The notes beneath the pieces are model-generated. The model was not told where the DNA came from. It saw nothing but the letters and a program-made list of their open reading frames with translations, and searched no databases. The position numbers and the translations under genes are program-made. A stretch of 64,000 nt of DNA from the NCBI RefSeq assembly GCF_027580225.2, contig NC_073342.2, forward strand, positions 13,777,501-13,841,500. The letters run 5' to 3'. Positions 1 to 10,519 of this stretch are shown here, piece after piece (positions within the stretch are counted from its first letter, which is position 1; each line of letters starts with the position of its first letter). The DNA comes from Misgurnus anguillicaudatus (lineage: Eukaryota; Chordata; Actinopteri; Cypriniformes; Cobitidae).

Positions 1-1154
1 ACATTACATTATTATATAGAAAGCATACAATCTTTCTTTAAATGTCTGTATTAAGAAGGTTAACAGGATCCATTCTAATTTGAAAAGTAGGGCTTATGTC
101 AGAAGAAAGGCATTTTTGTCAATATTATACACACATACACACATAACTTAACTATTACACAATCACGAAACACGCACATAATTATCTCTCTTACCCAATG
201 AAGAGACTCAAGAGAAGAATAAATTGGATTAAATTAATCAAATGGTTGTCTAATAAACTAGCACAAACAGAATTCGCAGAGTTATTACAAAAGGCCTATC
301 TTCTATATCTTAGCACATTAGCTCTCTTTAGCAAATTATTCAATCAAAACCTTTCAATCAGTAAATACAGCAGCTTTTGGAACCAGACCTACCTGTAGAA
401 CAGTTTCTCATTCAAGTATCTACTTCAAACCTTGCACCTATTAGGATTCATACTAGGCACTAATGCACCATAGACCAAATAATGTATTCCAGGTTGAAGT
501 TACGGTCTGAATGAAATGGAAAAAAGAAAAAAAAGGTTTTGGTATGCTTGCGAGTGATGGAGCACAGGGGCTAAGCGCCTCGCTGTTGTTCTAACTCTAT
601 AAAAAGCCAATGAAATCGTTCTTCGAGTCTAAATGATGCCAGCTGTGCTTTAATGGACCTGAATGGACACATCTCAGGTGCAGTGGGACACTGATGCTGC
701 CCGCAGCTATACTTCTGCCTGCAGGACGCCTTTATCTTTTAGCCCATATAAAAACATCGGAGTAGATAATAATCGTATCGTGCCGTCAGGAGGCTAGCTT
801 TAAAGTTAAACTCAATTTAATTTAATCATAATGTCGAGAAGCATGCATACAGTTTTGAACTGAAGAGGACATGCAGCAAACCTTTTTCGATGTAGGTGAA
901 ATATACAGTACAATATACACCAACCAGTCATTACATTTTTTCACATTATAGACTAATAGCGAACTCATTAAGACTATGGATTAACTCATATGTAACTAGA
1001 TGAAATATATTGTAGCTAAAAGCACCAAAAATAAAACAAAACTCTTATTTATGTAATTGTATCAAAAAGTTTTATAAGGTCTCATCCTGATATAAATTTT
1101 AAAGCATAGTTAATATATTCTGGCCTCTTATTCACAACTTTTTTTTTCAAAATA
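1..1154. other. AT-rich unassigned stretch
   Basis: No gene, RNA or recognisable repeat is visible. The short open frame at 198-398 has no recognisable domain and ordinary AT-rich composition, and I treat it as chance. Poly-T and poly-A runs near 1140 precede the SINE half at 1155. Confidence 0.4.
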
Positions 1155-1746
1155 TAAGCCATCATCAGTGGTACACTGTCAGAAAATAAGGTACAAAAAA
1201 CATGTACTGTACCTTTTTTGTCGCTGGTGTGGTACCGTCAACAGTTCCTTTTTGTACCTTTATGGGTAACACGTTGAAATGTTGTACCTTTTTGGATACA
1301 AAATTATACCCTAAGGACTTATTGTGTACCTTAACATTTTCTTCGCCAGCATTTTTAAAAAAGTTGCCAGCCAGCGCTAGCATTTTTTATGATTTTCACA
1401 AAAGTTAAATCCCCTCCAGAAAATGTTCTTCTTTAAATATATAAACATACAATATATCAAATGAAAGAACAGACCCTCTGCTTTCCAAAAAAAGTTTCAT
1501 CCTACCTTTATTTGTTCTCTTTTTATCACCTCTTAAATATGGTTAGTTTTTCTTAAAAATACCAAATTTGATAAGGATTTTTGATAGAAATCAGATTCAG
1601 AGCAAAAATCAAAACATACACAGACTTCATACTGTTTGGCCTAAGGGGTTGCTTCCAGGTTTTATAAATTGGGTAACCTGGTGGACAATAGCGGAAATAC
1701 GGATTGCCAGAAAAATTCGTCATTAGCAGGAAAGCGTTTCTCTTAA

Positions 1747-2109
1747 AGGAAAACTTTAAAAGGATTTTTACTATGTTTTTACCTCAATGTAGTTAGCTCT
1801 TCCACTATACAATATAGTTGTCGTTTTTTATCTGCTTAAAAAAAAATCGCCACGTTTTATTTTGTGTTATACTCATGTAACTACTTATGTAACTTTAAGT
1901 AAGAAAAACATGGAAGTGTTTGGTGGCTTCTAAATTCATCTTGGTTTGGATCCTAAGGAATGAATGGGGTTAGGCTAAATGCTAACACATTCACAACGCG
2001 CTGTACAAAGATTAAGTGCACGCATTGAAAAAAAAAGATAGGTATGTATTAATTTGTCTAATTTAAGGTAAGAACATAGTAAAATATTGAAAAATTGTGG
2101 TGTTTTCCT
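1747..2109. mobile_element. TTAA palindromic MITE, copy 1 (AGGAAAAC ends)
   Basis: Begins AGGAAAAC after TTAA (1743-1746) and ends GTTTTCCT before a decayed ATAA (2110-2113). The right half, including GGAATGAATGGGGTTAGGC and ACAAAGATTAAGTG, matches the 458-bp copy at 29505-29962. The left arm is shortened and diverged. It lies inside the host TTAA MITE. Confidence 0.6.
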
Positions 2110-2125
2110 ATAATTGATGAGTTAA

Positions 2126-2979
2126 AGGATTAGTCCATTTTCTTAATAAAAATCCAGATCATTTACTCACCACCATGTCGTCCAAAATGTTGATGTCTTT
2201 CTTTGTTCAGTCGAGAAGAAATTATGTTTTTTTGAGGATTTTTCTCATTTTAATGGACTTTAATGGACCTCAACATTTAACAGTTTTAATGCAGTTTCAA
2301 ATTGCAAATTGCAGGACTCTAAACGATCCCAAACCAGACATAAGGGTCTTATCTAGCGAAACGATTGTCATTTTTGGTAAGAAAAATAAAAAATATGCAC
2401 TTTTAAACCTTTAAACTTCTCGTCTATCTCTGGTCATGTGACGCGCCAGCGCGACCTCACGTAATACGTCATCACATCAAGAGGTCACGGAGGACATAAG
2501 CGAAACTACGCCCCAGTGTTTACAAGTGTGGAGAAAGAGGACCGTTCCTATGTTGTTGTATGTAGAATGATACTATTTAATGTCTTTGTGTCAGTTTATT
2601 GTTTAAATTGGTCCGCAAATGTGCGTCTCATATATGTAACACGTGACCTTTTCACGGCATTACGCAATTACGTGAGGTCGCGCTGGCTCGTCACACAGCC
2701 GGATGAAGAAGAGAAGTTTTTTTTCCTGTCAAAAATGACAATCGTTTCGCTAGATAAGACCCTTATGCCTCATTTGGGATCGTTTAGAGTCTTTTGAAAC
2801 TGCAATTTTAAACTGTATTAAAACTGTTACGTGTTGGGATCCATTAAAGTTCATTAAAAAACATAATTTCTTCTTGACTGAACAAAGAAAGACATCAACA
2901 TTTTGGATGACATGGTGGTGAGTAAATTATCTGGATTTTTTTGGAGTAATGGACTAATGGAAGAAAATGGACCAATCCT
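2126..2979. mobile_element. Long-inverted-repeat TTAA element, copy 1
   Basis: TTAA lies at 2122-2125 and 2980-2983. The termini are AGGATTAGTCCATTTTC and its inverse, followed by about 350-bp imperfect inverted arms containing ACTCACCACCATGTC and TCTTTCTTTGTTCAGTCGAG. The middle (about 2510-2700) is single copy within the element. Related copies lie at 32234-33141 and 51522-52406. A short open frame at 2516-2797 recurs among the copies only because the DNA is shared; no transposase motif is seen. The TTAA target fits piggyBac or Kolobok mobilisation, which I infer and cannot separate. Confidence 0.65.
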
Positions 2980-3159
2980 TTAACTCGTCAATGGCAAAAG
3001 TTAAGAAGCAATTTTTGTACCAGTTAAATTTTTGAGATACAAAACATTTAGCAGTTTTGTACCTTTTTCTGACAGTGTAGAGCATTGCATTAGTAACGCA
3101 AAAGGTCATGGGTTTGAACTCAAGAAAAATACTGATAAAAAGTATACCTATATCTATAC

Positions 3160-4490
3160 ACTCACTTTCCTTGACACTGTTGAGAATAACAGCTGTCATG
3201 AGAGCATGTGATGTCTTCTCGCTGCTTTCTGCTTTGTATCTCAAAAACAACTCTCTGAAGCCAGCCAAACAAGTCCACCAGAAAACGTGTATGAAATCTA
3301 AAACAGACTGCACCAAACAAGTTTTCCTGTGACTTTGAGGAGTGGGCAAACGGCAAGAAGTCAAGTCAACAACCGGTATGTTACTGCTTCAATATACAAT
3401 CTCTATATGTAAACAAGCAAATTGTGGCATAAAACTTAAATTTTCCACAAAACAGCACCCGAAGGCTGCATAGCCCTGATGATTATTCGAACCATTTCTA
3501 CACAAAACCATTTGTGAACGAAAACCGCATTAATGAACAATCAGTCCTTATTTTATTTCTCCTCTCTCTGAAATAACATATTAAATGTAGATTCTCCCTA
3601 GCGTCGTCATTAGCAACGCTCCCTCCCTTCATTTCACTCCTTCTCTGTCCTCTGACAGCAGGACAATTGAACCTGACCTCAGTTAAACAGGTGCTTTAGT
3701 ACCAAAGGAACCAGGTGAGCAACAATCCGTCACCTTCTCGGCTGCAAGCTTTAACCTTTCAATTTAGCAGCAGAATTAATATGGCCAGTTCTGTGCCGCC
3801 TCGAACAGCTGCCTCGCAGGTGCAACCCAGAAAAGCGAGACGGACCGGACGCGCTCGGCACACACGCGCTCACCAACGCACTTGCAGTGCACAATATTGG
3901 TCCACACAGGTACACCGTAGGCATGCCCAGCTGCACGCCTGGTAACAATCACGGTGAAGTGTAACATCACGTCAGCCTGGCTTTGACTCAAGTTAGAGGC
4001 CGATTCAGGTCATTTTCTTGAGGTGAGGTCAGATATGAAAGGGTCAGGAGAGGTTTGGTCGTTGTTATTCAAGACTGGGGCGACTTTGCCACAGAACTGA
4101 GAGAATTTGATATTTCTAGATCTCAAGTCATGCATAATAAAAGCACTACTAAGAAAGGATGGGTCAGAATGGTTGACTAGTCATTTGTTGGACAAACAGG
4201 CCACTTGCCAACCATTTTGACTCATCTTTTCAGGACATTTCATGCATGATTATCTACTGATAGATTTTTTTGCTATATTAATTTTAAAACTCTCAAGATG
4301 TTAGCCTGCCAGCATTTCAAAGCTTACCATTACTGTAAGTACACTTAAGGAGACAATTTAATTAGACAATTTTAAAAAAGGCCACGGAGATTGAAGTCTT
4401 TAGCCACCTTTGTGTGACATCGCTAAAGATGATGTGAGATATTAACCCATTAAACGCATGAATGTTTTGCCAATCATTACATACAGTAAC
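3160..4490. other. Unassigned DNA with one weak noncoding-exon candidate
   Basis: No recognised repeat. A long pyrimidine tract (3619-3653) ends in an acceptor-like TCTGACAG at 3651-3658, and 56 bp downstream there is a donor-like CCAG|GTGAGC at 3711-3720. The enclosed 56 bp have stops in all three frames, so it could only be an untranslated or long-noncoding exon. The open frame starting ATGGCCAGTTCT at 3781 is arginine-rich and matches nothing I know. Confidence 0.2.
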
Positions 4491-4491
4491 T

Positions 4492-4985
4492 ACCCAGTCC
4501 CATGAGGTTTCGTGATATAGTCACGTAACTTTATGATTATTTTTTTCGTAATATTATCACGAATTTCCACGTTTTTTCGTGATCGTATAACGAATTCCTG
4601 TTTTCGTGTGTTTATCACGTATTGGGTTACTCAGCTGCTTTTTCCTATTTTCAAACCATTGTCGCTTCGGTTTAGGATTTGGTGCTTGCATTAGAATGTC
4701 ACTTTATGTATTGGTTTATAATATTTTTTCGTATTTATTGTTTTATATGTCGCCTGGGGTTCGGGTTAGAGTTGGGTTTGGATAGGGATGTCATTTTATG
4801 TAAATCTAACCCTAAACCGAAGTGACAATGGTAAGAAAATAGGACAAAACAGTTGAGTAACCAATACGTAAAAATCACACGAAAACAGGAATTTGTTATA
4901 CGATCATGAAAAAAACGTGATAATATCACGAAAAAAAAATAAAAAAATTGTGTGACTATATAACGAAATTTCGTGAGACTGGACC
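4492..4985. mobile_element. Foldback element, copy 1
   Basis: Two inverted arms of roughly 150 bp surround a core of about 200 bp. The arms are built from short, partly palindromic motifs: TTTCGTGATATAGTCACG near 4508 on the left, with TGTGACTATATAACGAAA and TTTCGTGAGACTGG on the right. The core contains CATTGTCGCTTCGGTTTAGG (4660-4679) and the mirrored CTAACCCTAAACCGAAG near 4806. The same core recurs at 22883-23360, 24024-24384 and 34642-35284 with different arm sequences. Noncoding. Confidence 0.6.
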
Positions 4986-5039
4986 ACCAAAGTAGCATGG
5001 GTATATATGTAGCATGTATTGTGTGGGTGAAAATTATCG

Positions 5040-5477
5040 AGGGTATGCACGTGACGTCACCTTCGGCGAAAGTGACTGTGGTTACGCCCACTGAGTGGCA
5101 AAAGACATTTTGCGTACAGTGTGAAATCAGCGAAAACACGGGGAAAACGCGTCTAAATGGGAAAAAGCTGTTGTGTGATAGACTGTACTAACAGATTTAA
5201 CAAGAATTCGGAGCTATCGTTTTAGAGACTGCCAAAAGACACTGAAAGAAAAAGTAAATGGATCGTCCATGCCAACGTCCACTGACCACAGGTGGGTCGA
5301 CAATTTGCTAGGGTCACTATCAAGTCCAACTAAATAAAATTTTTGCTGATAATAGTCATTTATACTGACATTTTCGCGGTTGCCGATAGAACAGCCAGCC
5401 ATTTTGCTAAATGTTTGCCACTCAACAGGGCGAGCTCCGGCGTGATCACGTGGAAAAGTGATATCAATGCATACCCT
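5040..5477 (+). mobile_element. Decayed transposon with a THAP-domain fragment
   Basis: The ends are inverted: GGGTATGCACGTGACGTCAC at 5041 and a right end near GTGATATCAATGCATACCC at 5477. It abuts the foldback element on the left and a TTAA MITE on the right. The interior carries the THAP-like reading frame at 5157-5285. Kolobok and P-type transposons encode THAP domains, so this is probably a non-autonomous or deleted relative of one of them. The flanking target is too decayed to call. Confidence 0.5.
5157..5285 (+). pseudogene. THAP zinc-finger domain fragment (transposon relic)
   Basis: Translation from the ATG at 5157 gives MGKSCCVIDCTNRFNKNSEL, then SF, an in-frame TAG at 5223-5225, and RLPKDTERKSKWIVHANVH before TGA at 5283. 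The initiating MGKSCC, the C-x3-C spacing to DC, the LPKD and the R-x4-W tryptophan follow the start of a THAP domain, a C2CH zinc-binding DNA-recognition module of about 90 residues. The later WxP, CxxH and AVPTIF-type positions are missing, so the domain is cut short as well as interrupted. No neighbouring exon continues it. I read it as the remains of a transposase N-terminus, not a cellular THAP gene; the repeat ends around it support this. Confidence 0.45.
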
Positions 5478-5494
5478 TTATTGCCTTTCCTTAA

Positions 5495-5753
5495 AGGCGG
5501 AGTCCACGATGTTTGAAAGCCAATGTTGATATTTGAAATCACCTAAACAAACACGCCCCTACCCCAATAGAATCTGGACCTTCTGTTGATAGACACGCCC
5601 CACACATACGCAACCCGGCAAGGATGTCGGTTAGTAGACACGCTCCTTACAAAAAAAAGACACGCTCCTTACTGCTGATTGGCTATAAGTGTGTTTTGGT
5701 AGTCGGCCCGTCTCCTTTTCCAAAGCGTTTTTCAAACATCGTGGACTCCGCCT
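5495..5753. mobile_element. TTAA MITE (AGGCGGAGTCCACG ends)
   Basis: TTAA lies at 5491-5494 and 5754-5757. Terminal inverted repeats are AGGCGGAGTCCACGATGTTT at the left and AAACATCGTGGACTCCGCCT at the right, perfect over 20 bp. Well-preserved ends suggest a young copy. It is 259 bp and noncoding. I recognise the sequence as a common carp-family repeat from memory. Confidence 0.8.
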
Positions 5754-5757
5754 TTAA

Positions 5758-6529
5758 TGCCAAAAGTCAAAAAATTGTGTAAATATCCTACTGTAAATAT
5801 ATTGATAATTTCTCAAATACAGTGCAACAGTTTTTCCTGTACATATGACAATAAAGCTATTTAATCTTGAATCTACCACCTGTATTTTTTTAGTGTAGTT
5901 GTTTAGACCCCCCCCCCCAATAAGTCATTTTTTAAATCAGTACTGTAGGTTCTAAACGTCCCTACTTCCCGAGATCTGAGGGCATCTGTTGCATCAAAAT
6001 TGCCTCTTTATGATGTCGCACAGCTAATTCCAGAAGAGTGATGGGACGAGGCAGAGCGCTGACTGATCGTAGCATCGACTAGAGAAATGTGCTGTGCAAA
6101 TCGCGTACCTTTTGAGAAAAAAACACACACACCAGTGCACACTTCAAAGCATTGGGGTCAAAAAGAAGGAGGCTGATGAAAGGTCAATGTGTGTGTGAAT
6201 GGGACCGAAATGAACCAAAAATGCTACATGGATGTGTGTGGTACAGATTTTAGATGATAACTTAAGGTCAGTGACTCAGTTCACACCAAAATTGCTTTGT
6301 TATGTTTCATTTCATACCTGTATGATTTTAGCAAGATCAGAATGATTCATAAACAAACTGTTCATTAATTTGGTTCTTTCAATGAACCAGTTGATCAGGC
6401 TTAATGATTTGTTCATCAGACTGATCTGACATCAGTGCATCAGCTGACTCAATGATCCTGAAAGGGAACATTATCAGAGGATAATGGGTTACATTTCAAT
6501 CTGTTTCTTGCACAGAGCTATCACGTGAC
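5758..6529. other. Unassigned DNA
   Basis: No gene or repeat could be assigned. It contains an AATAAAG near 5851, a C11 run at 5908-5918 and a short TTCATTAATTTGG-type AT-rich stretch. The polyadenylation-like hexamer is isolated and has no upstream open frame. Confidence 0.35.
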
Positions 6530-6533
6530 TTAA

Positions 6534-6825
6534 AGGGATAGTTCACCCAAAAATGAAAATTCTGCCAACACTTTCTCACTCGCATGTTGTATCAAACCTG
6601 TATTAATTTTTTTCTGATGAACTTCAATTATGAGCCTCATTCACTTCCATAGTAGGAGGAAATAATACTATGAAAGTGAATGGGGCTCATGAACGGTTTG
6701 GTTACAAACATTTCTCAAAATATCTTCCTTTGCGTTTATCAAAACAAACACATTAATACAGGTTTGTAACAAAATGAGAGTGAGTAAATTATTAAATAAC
6801 TTTAATTTTTGGATAAACTATAACT
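6534..6825. mobile_element. TTAA MITE (AGGGATAGTTCACCC family), copy 1
   Basis: TTAA lies at 6530-6533 and 6826-6829. The left end is AGGGATAGTTCACCCAAAAA; the right end is a diverged inverse (TTTTTGGATAAACTATAACT). The internal palindrome centres on ACTTCCATAGTAGG and ATACTATGAAAGTGAATG. This is one of the most abundant repeat types in cyprinid sequences. Other copies lie at 54614-54905, 50859-50907 (fragment) and possibly 13963-14110. Confidence 0.8.
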
Positions 6826-6829
6826 TTAA

Positions 6830-9100
6830 TATAATAGTTTATCAATATTATTTTGGGGGGACTTTGAATGACTCCGTCTTTATCATTCTTAGGCTTTTAA
6901 TTATATGGGTAAATAATTTTAGTTTGAACTATTCCTCTAACTTCACCCCCAAGCACAAGTCTTGAAGCACACCATAATCCATCTGTGTACGTTTCTAATA
7001 GACAAAAAACTGGATTTTTAAGAGGGGCTTCTCAACTAGATGCGAAATGATTGTTTAAAAGCTATGGGATGTGTTATTACGTTATACGTTGTCATTTAGC
7101 GTCTGTGAAGCAAGGTCGACTGGTCCATTACTCACAACGTTGCTCTGAATACAAAACAAAAGAACATTTGCCGATGGATGAATTCAGACATCGAAAAAAT
7201 ACTTGCTTTTAGAAAAAACAAAGACAAAAACATCAATTCAATGTCATCTTCGCCGCCTCTCTGGACCATGAATCAATACACACTACCTACATAAGCTCCC
7301 GCACGTGGCCTTGTAGTTTCACTCCCGGGAAAGAAATCTCTTTGCCGTGACATGGAAAATTTAGACAATGCGGAGTGAGGTGACACATGGAGCACCATTT
7401 AATCTGCCTTTCACACCGAAGCAAATACCCACGAGAGAATTTATACCCCAGGACAGTTAAAAAATTGACAGGCGGGATGCATTATTGATAGAAGTCTCCA
7501 GCAGTTTAAGCAATGAATACTAATTCACGCCCAAGCTGGGTTTTGCACAAGCTAATGTCCCTTGTTTCAAAGTGTTTTATTAGGGAAAGAGCAAGGGTGC
7601 GAATCCGAAAAGCTTGGGAATTACGAGTAGTTCTGTATTGTAAACATACAGGTAGTGCATCTATAAAGCGTACAAGAAAACCAGACGTGGATTAAATACT
7701 ATTTGGAAAATATCCGTGATTAATTCCCGTTCGAGCCCATGGTGGCTCACTTTGTAGAAAGCGCCCAAGAGACTCATGGGATATTACCATTGTCACAACA
7801 AGCCCTGAGCAGCACACATTTCCAGACATCCATCAGTACACCCCATAAATACTACAGATATGAAACCCAGATTTCCGTTCGCCGCAGAGCTTGAAAAACA
7901 ATGTCGTTCATCAATTACGAGACATTACGACATAACCATTTTAATAAATCTCAAAAATCTCGCCCGAGGCAATTCCACAAATCATCCGCAATGCGAGCCT
8001 CGATCTTAATATAGGACAATAAATGTATTGACATCCACGTTTTATGGCCGAAGTAAAAAACTCGTCTGTTTTTCCGATAAATGCCGATCTGGACGGTTGA
8101 CGCAGGCTGAGCGAGAGAAAAGTTTGGAAGATGTACAATGAGTGAGAAACGGTGCGTCTCTGCAAAAACATGAATCACTCTGCATCATTCACAGACAAAC
8201 AAATGTCATCGCTTCACCCAATCCGGCAGCTTCATCATGCTAAAGCTCCTGACAGCCAAGGAACATAAAATGAGAGGCCCAATCCGTTTTCCCAAGGCAA
8301 CATCACTCTATCATTCCTCTACTTTCTTTCCATTCAGTGCCTGAAAGAGACGGAAGATAAAAAAATCCCGTTCACCTTAGGGAATAGCTGCATCATGATG
8401 GGAATGCAAAGAGGGAATTCTCTGCAGTTTAAATATCCAAGAAAAGCCTGCTGTACACATGTGACCTCCGTATATGACGGCACTGCGAATGCAATCCTAT
8501 GAGCTTCAGATCGGGCTTTCGGCCAACAGGAAGTTCTTCTAAAGGGTGACGTGGAGTGGGCGAGCATGCACTGACTGCTTCAAATGGAGAAAATGGAGAT
8601 CATAGGTATAATTCACACAAGCTCATCTTTAATTTCACTCAGCTTTGAAAAAAACTGAAATTGCTCTGTTGTACTCGACCTTGTGCAGAACCGGCGCTAC
8701 ACAAATCTTGTGAATGAGACAGGATAGCTAGAAATGTCATTGATTTAAAAAATCTCATCATAACAAGAACATAAGGAACAAAAATGGTTTAAAAAAGAAA
8801 GAAAGAGAGAGAGAGATCTCTTTGAAAAGGTTCAATGCAATCACTCAGGCGTTTTAATCAGACTAGTAGTATGTTAATACATACTACAGTCATCCATTCT
8901 CTAAAGTTATATGACCTTCTGCTTTAAAGGTTATTCTGGTTAACACCTTGGATTGCACAACCTGATGCCTGTAACCACATTTATATTTCCTTTGCATTAA
9001 AACACCCAAATGCCGAATCAAATTATAAGTCATTAGCTATTTAACAATATTTATATATTTCTCTATCAATATCTCACTGACTTGCTTTATATATGATAAT
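6830..9100. other. Repeat-poor region, no gene assigned
   Basis: Contrary to most of the window, no inverted-repeat element is seen here. Several short open frames (for example 7513-7695 plus and 8334-8567 minus) lack recognisable motifs. A short (GA)n run lies near 8806-8815. The low transposon load suggests either a gene neighbourhood or conserved noncoding DNA, but the sequence alone does not show which. Confidence 0.35.
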
Positions 9101-9154
9101 AAAGCCAAGTGCAAACCGCCGGTACCCGTGTTACAAGCACAGATAATCATTTAC

Positions 9155-9193
9155 CTCACGTAGAGAGGACAGGTAATCGTGATGGGCAGCCAT
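9155..9193 (-). CDS. Possible short coding exon with start codon (minus strand)
   Basis: On the minus strand an ATG at 9193-9191, in the context GAGGTCATGG, opens MAAHHDYLSSLRE. It ends exactly at a donor-like GAG|GTAAAT (exon base 9155, intron from 9154). The frame stays open upstream to a stop near 9255, so it could also be an internal exon. The upstream acceptor candidates (TTTGACAATCAG and CTGGATTAG) have weak pyrimidine tracts. I do not recognise the peptide. The CpG-rich block 1.3-3 kb upstream on the same strand, with further donor-like sites, makes a minus-strand first or second exon plausible. Thirteen codons before a donor are easily met by chance. Confidence 0.15.
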
Positions 9194-10074
9194 GACCTCG
9201 GAATATGCGGCATGGCTAATCCAGGCACATTTTGTGCAGGTTGTCTCTTAATATGGGTTTCTGCTGATTGTCAAAGAATTGCCAGATGTTCCAGGCCTCC
9301 CAGAGTGCAATTAATACACAGTAAAATATGGTTTTAATAAGTGTTTCCAATAAAATAATACTTTTCCAACAAAGGCTAGTTCACACCGACAAATGACAAA
9401 TTAATTTTAAATCCAACCACTAAATTATAATGATGACGGTGTTTGTTGGTGTTTATCAGATCTGTGCGGAAAAAGCCTTGTTAAGTAAATAAAAGATCAG
9501 ATGAGAAATGTGCGTGAGACAGTACAAAGTTGGTTTTGGATGTGATTTCAGCACCACAGCAGTGGACAGCTCCCGGGAGAAGGCCAGACTCCTTAAATTC
9601 TTCACTAAATCCTATGAGCTGATCATTAAGTCCCATAGAAACCCTTTAAATGTCTTATTAAACAATGATAAAGACCGAACGAGAGAATGTACGGCCAACA
9701 AGAGCAAACGACCATCAATCAGCTATCCAATTCACTATTAATTTACCATTTATTAAACTTCAACCTCTCAAATATAAAAAACATGCAATGTTGTATATTA
9801 ATTATATACACTAAGCAACAGTTTAACAGCGCGTAAGCAACATTTTTAATGTAACGCAGAAAGGTATCGAACCCATCACACAGTATAAGCAAAAGAAGCA
9901 ACAGCCTGCATCTCTGCCTCCAGTGTTCAACCCAGTCATACTGAACGAGCCTGATCACCATCCAAATATCTGTGCGTTTTCACTCATACGTAATTAATTG
10001 CGTTAAATACGACAATCACAAAAAACGCGACTACACGTCGGATGTGGCACAACTATGGTTTGGAGGCACGCATT

Positions 10075-10115
10075 CATTAATGAATGAATGGATGAACGAA
10101 TAAGTGAATGAGTCG
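10075..10115. repeat. Short imperfect (TGAA)n tetranucleotide tract
   Basis: Imperfect ATGA/TGAA tetramers (ATTAATGAATGAATGGATG) over about 40 bp. It sits at the left margin of a CG- and CA-rich stretch containing GCATGCATGGGTGCATGCAT near 10172. Confidence 0.45.
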
Positions 10116-10519
10116 AGCGCAAAGATGGAACACTGTGCGATTGTCAATAGCGCACACATTTATCACACGCGCGCATGCATGGGTGCATGCATGCATACGA
10201 CCCAACAGACACACGAGAGTGCGCGAGAGGGATTAGAAATTATAAGAAAAAACATAGTCGGAAAGGAACAGCTACTTTGGTTAGCAAACAAATTTAGTAA
10301 ACGACTATTCCAAACGTATACAATTGGTTACAATGTTATTCAAATACTTTCATAAAAAATAAAAGATGTGACAAGATGTTTTATTGATGGATTTATGAAA
10401 ACGTAAGGATCTGAGCAATATGCCTTAAAATGGTTTAGAATCAAATTGAAATGATTCTGATGTGATGCATTAGGTGGCAAAAGGACATCTAAGTGGCCAG
10501 TGAGATACGAAGAAACGAC

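Larger units (their letters stand above)
1335..3000. mobile_element. TTAA MITE, copy 1 (CGCCAGC type), interrupted twice
   Basis: Flanked by TTAA at 1331-1334 and 3001-3004, inside the CACTGTCAG element. The left end reads CATTTTCTTCGCCAGC and the right end CTCGTCAATGGCAAAAG, matching the uninterrupted copy at 26528-26967. The homologous body covers 1335-1742, then 2114-2121 and 2984-3000. Two further TTAA elements sit within its right part. It is noncoding. Confidence 0.65.
1174..3077. mobile_element. TA-flanked MITE (CACTGTCAG termini), interrupted
   Basis: The termini are CACTGTCAGAAAA at 1174 and its inverse ending TTCTGACAGTG at 3077. TA dinucleotides lie at 1172-1173 and 3078-3079, as expected for a Tc1/mariner-type target duplication. 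The interior carries repeated GTACC and GTACCTTTTT motifs. A second copy begins at 59523. This copy is split at 1331-3004 by a TTAA element, so only about 230 bp belong to it. No transposase is encoded. Confidence 0.65.
1155..3160 (+). repeat. tRNA-derived SINE split by a nested insertion
   Basis: Two halves of one SINE flank a 1.9-kb insertion. The left half (about 1155-1173) ends in an A-box-like CATCAGTGGTA. The right half (3080-3160) resumes with GAGCATTGCATTAG, a B-box-like GGGTTTGAACTC at 3111-3122, and a tail starting ATACTGATAAAAAG. Joined across the insertion they resemble a tRNA promoter head (TAGCTCAGTGGTAGAGC type) followed by a known cyprinid SINE tail. A second copy on the other strand at 25983-26060 supports the assignment. 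The copy is diverged and probably not transcribed. Confidence 0.6.

Noticed and set aside
2516..2797. Related short proteins (MFTSV, VVVC, FVSVYCL) at 2516-2797, 32643-32843 and 51809-52072 minus
   Set aside because: They lie in the shared centre of a transposon family, differ by frame-changing events and show no domain. Similarity reflects DNA copies.
3781..3945. Arginine-rich frame starting MASSVPPRTAASQ
   Set aside because: No family recognised, and overlapping frames on the other strand are equally open. Composition alone explains it.
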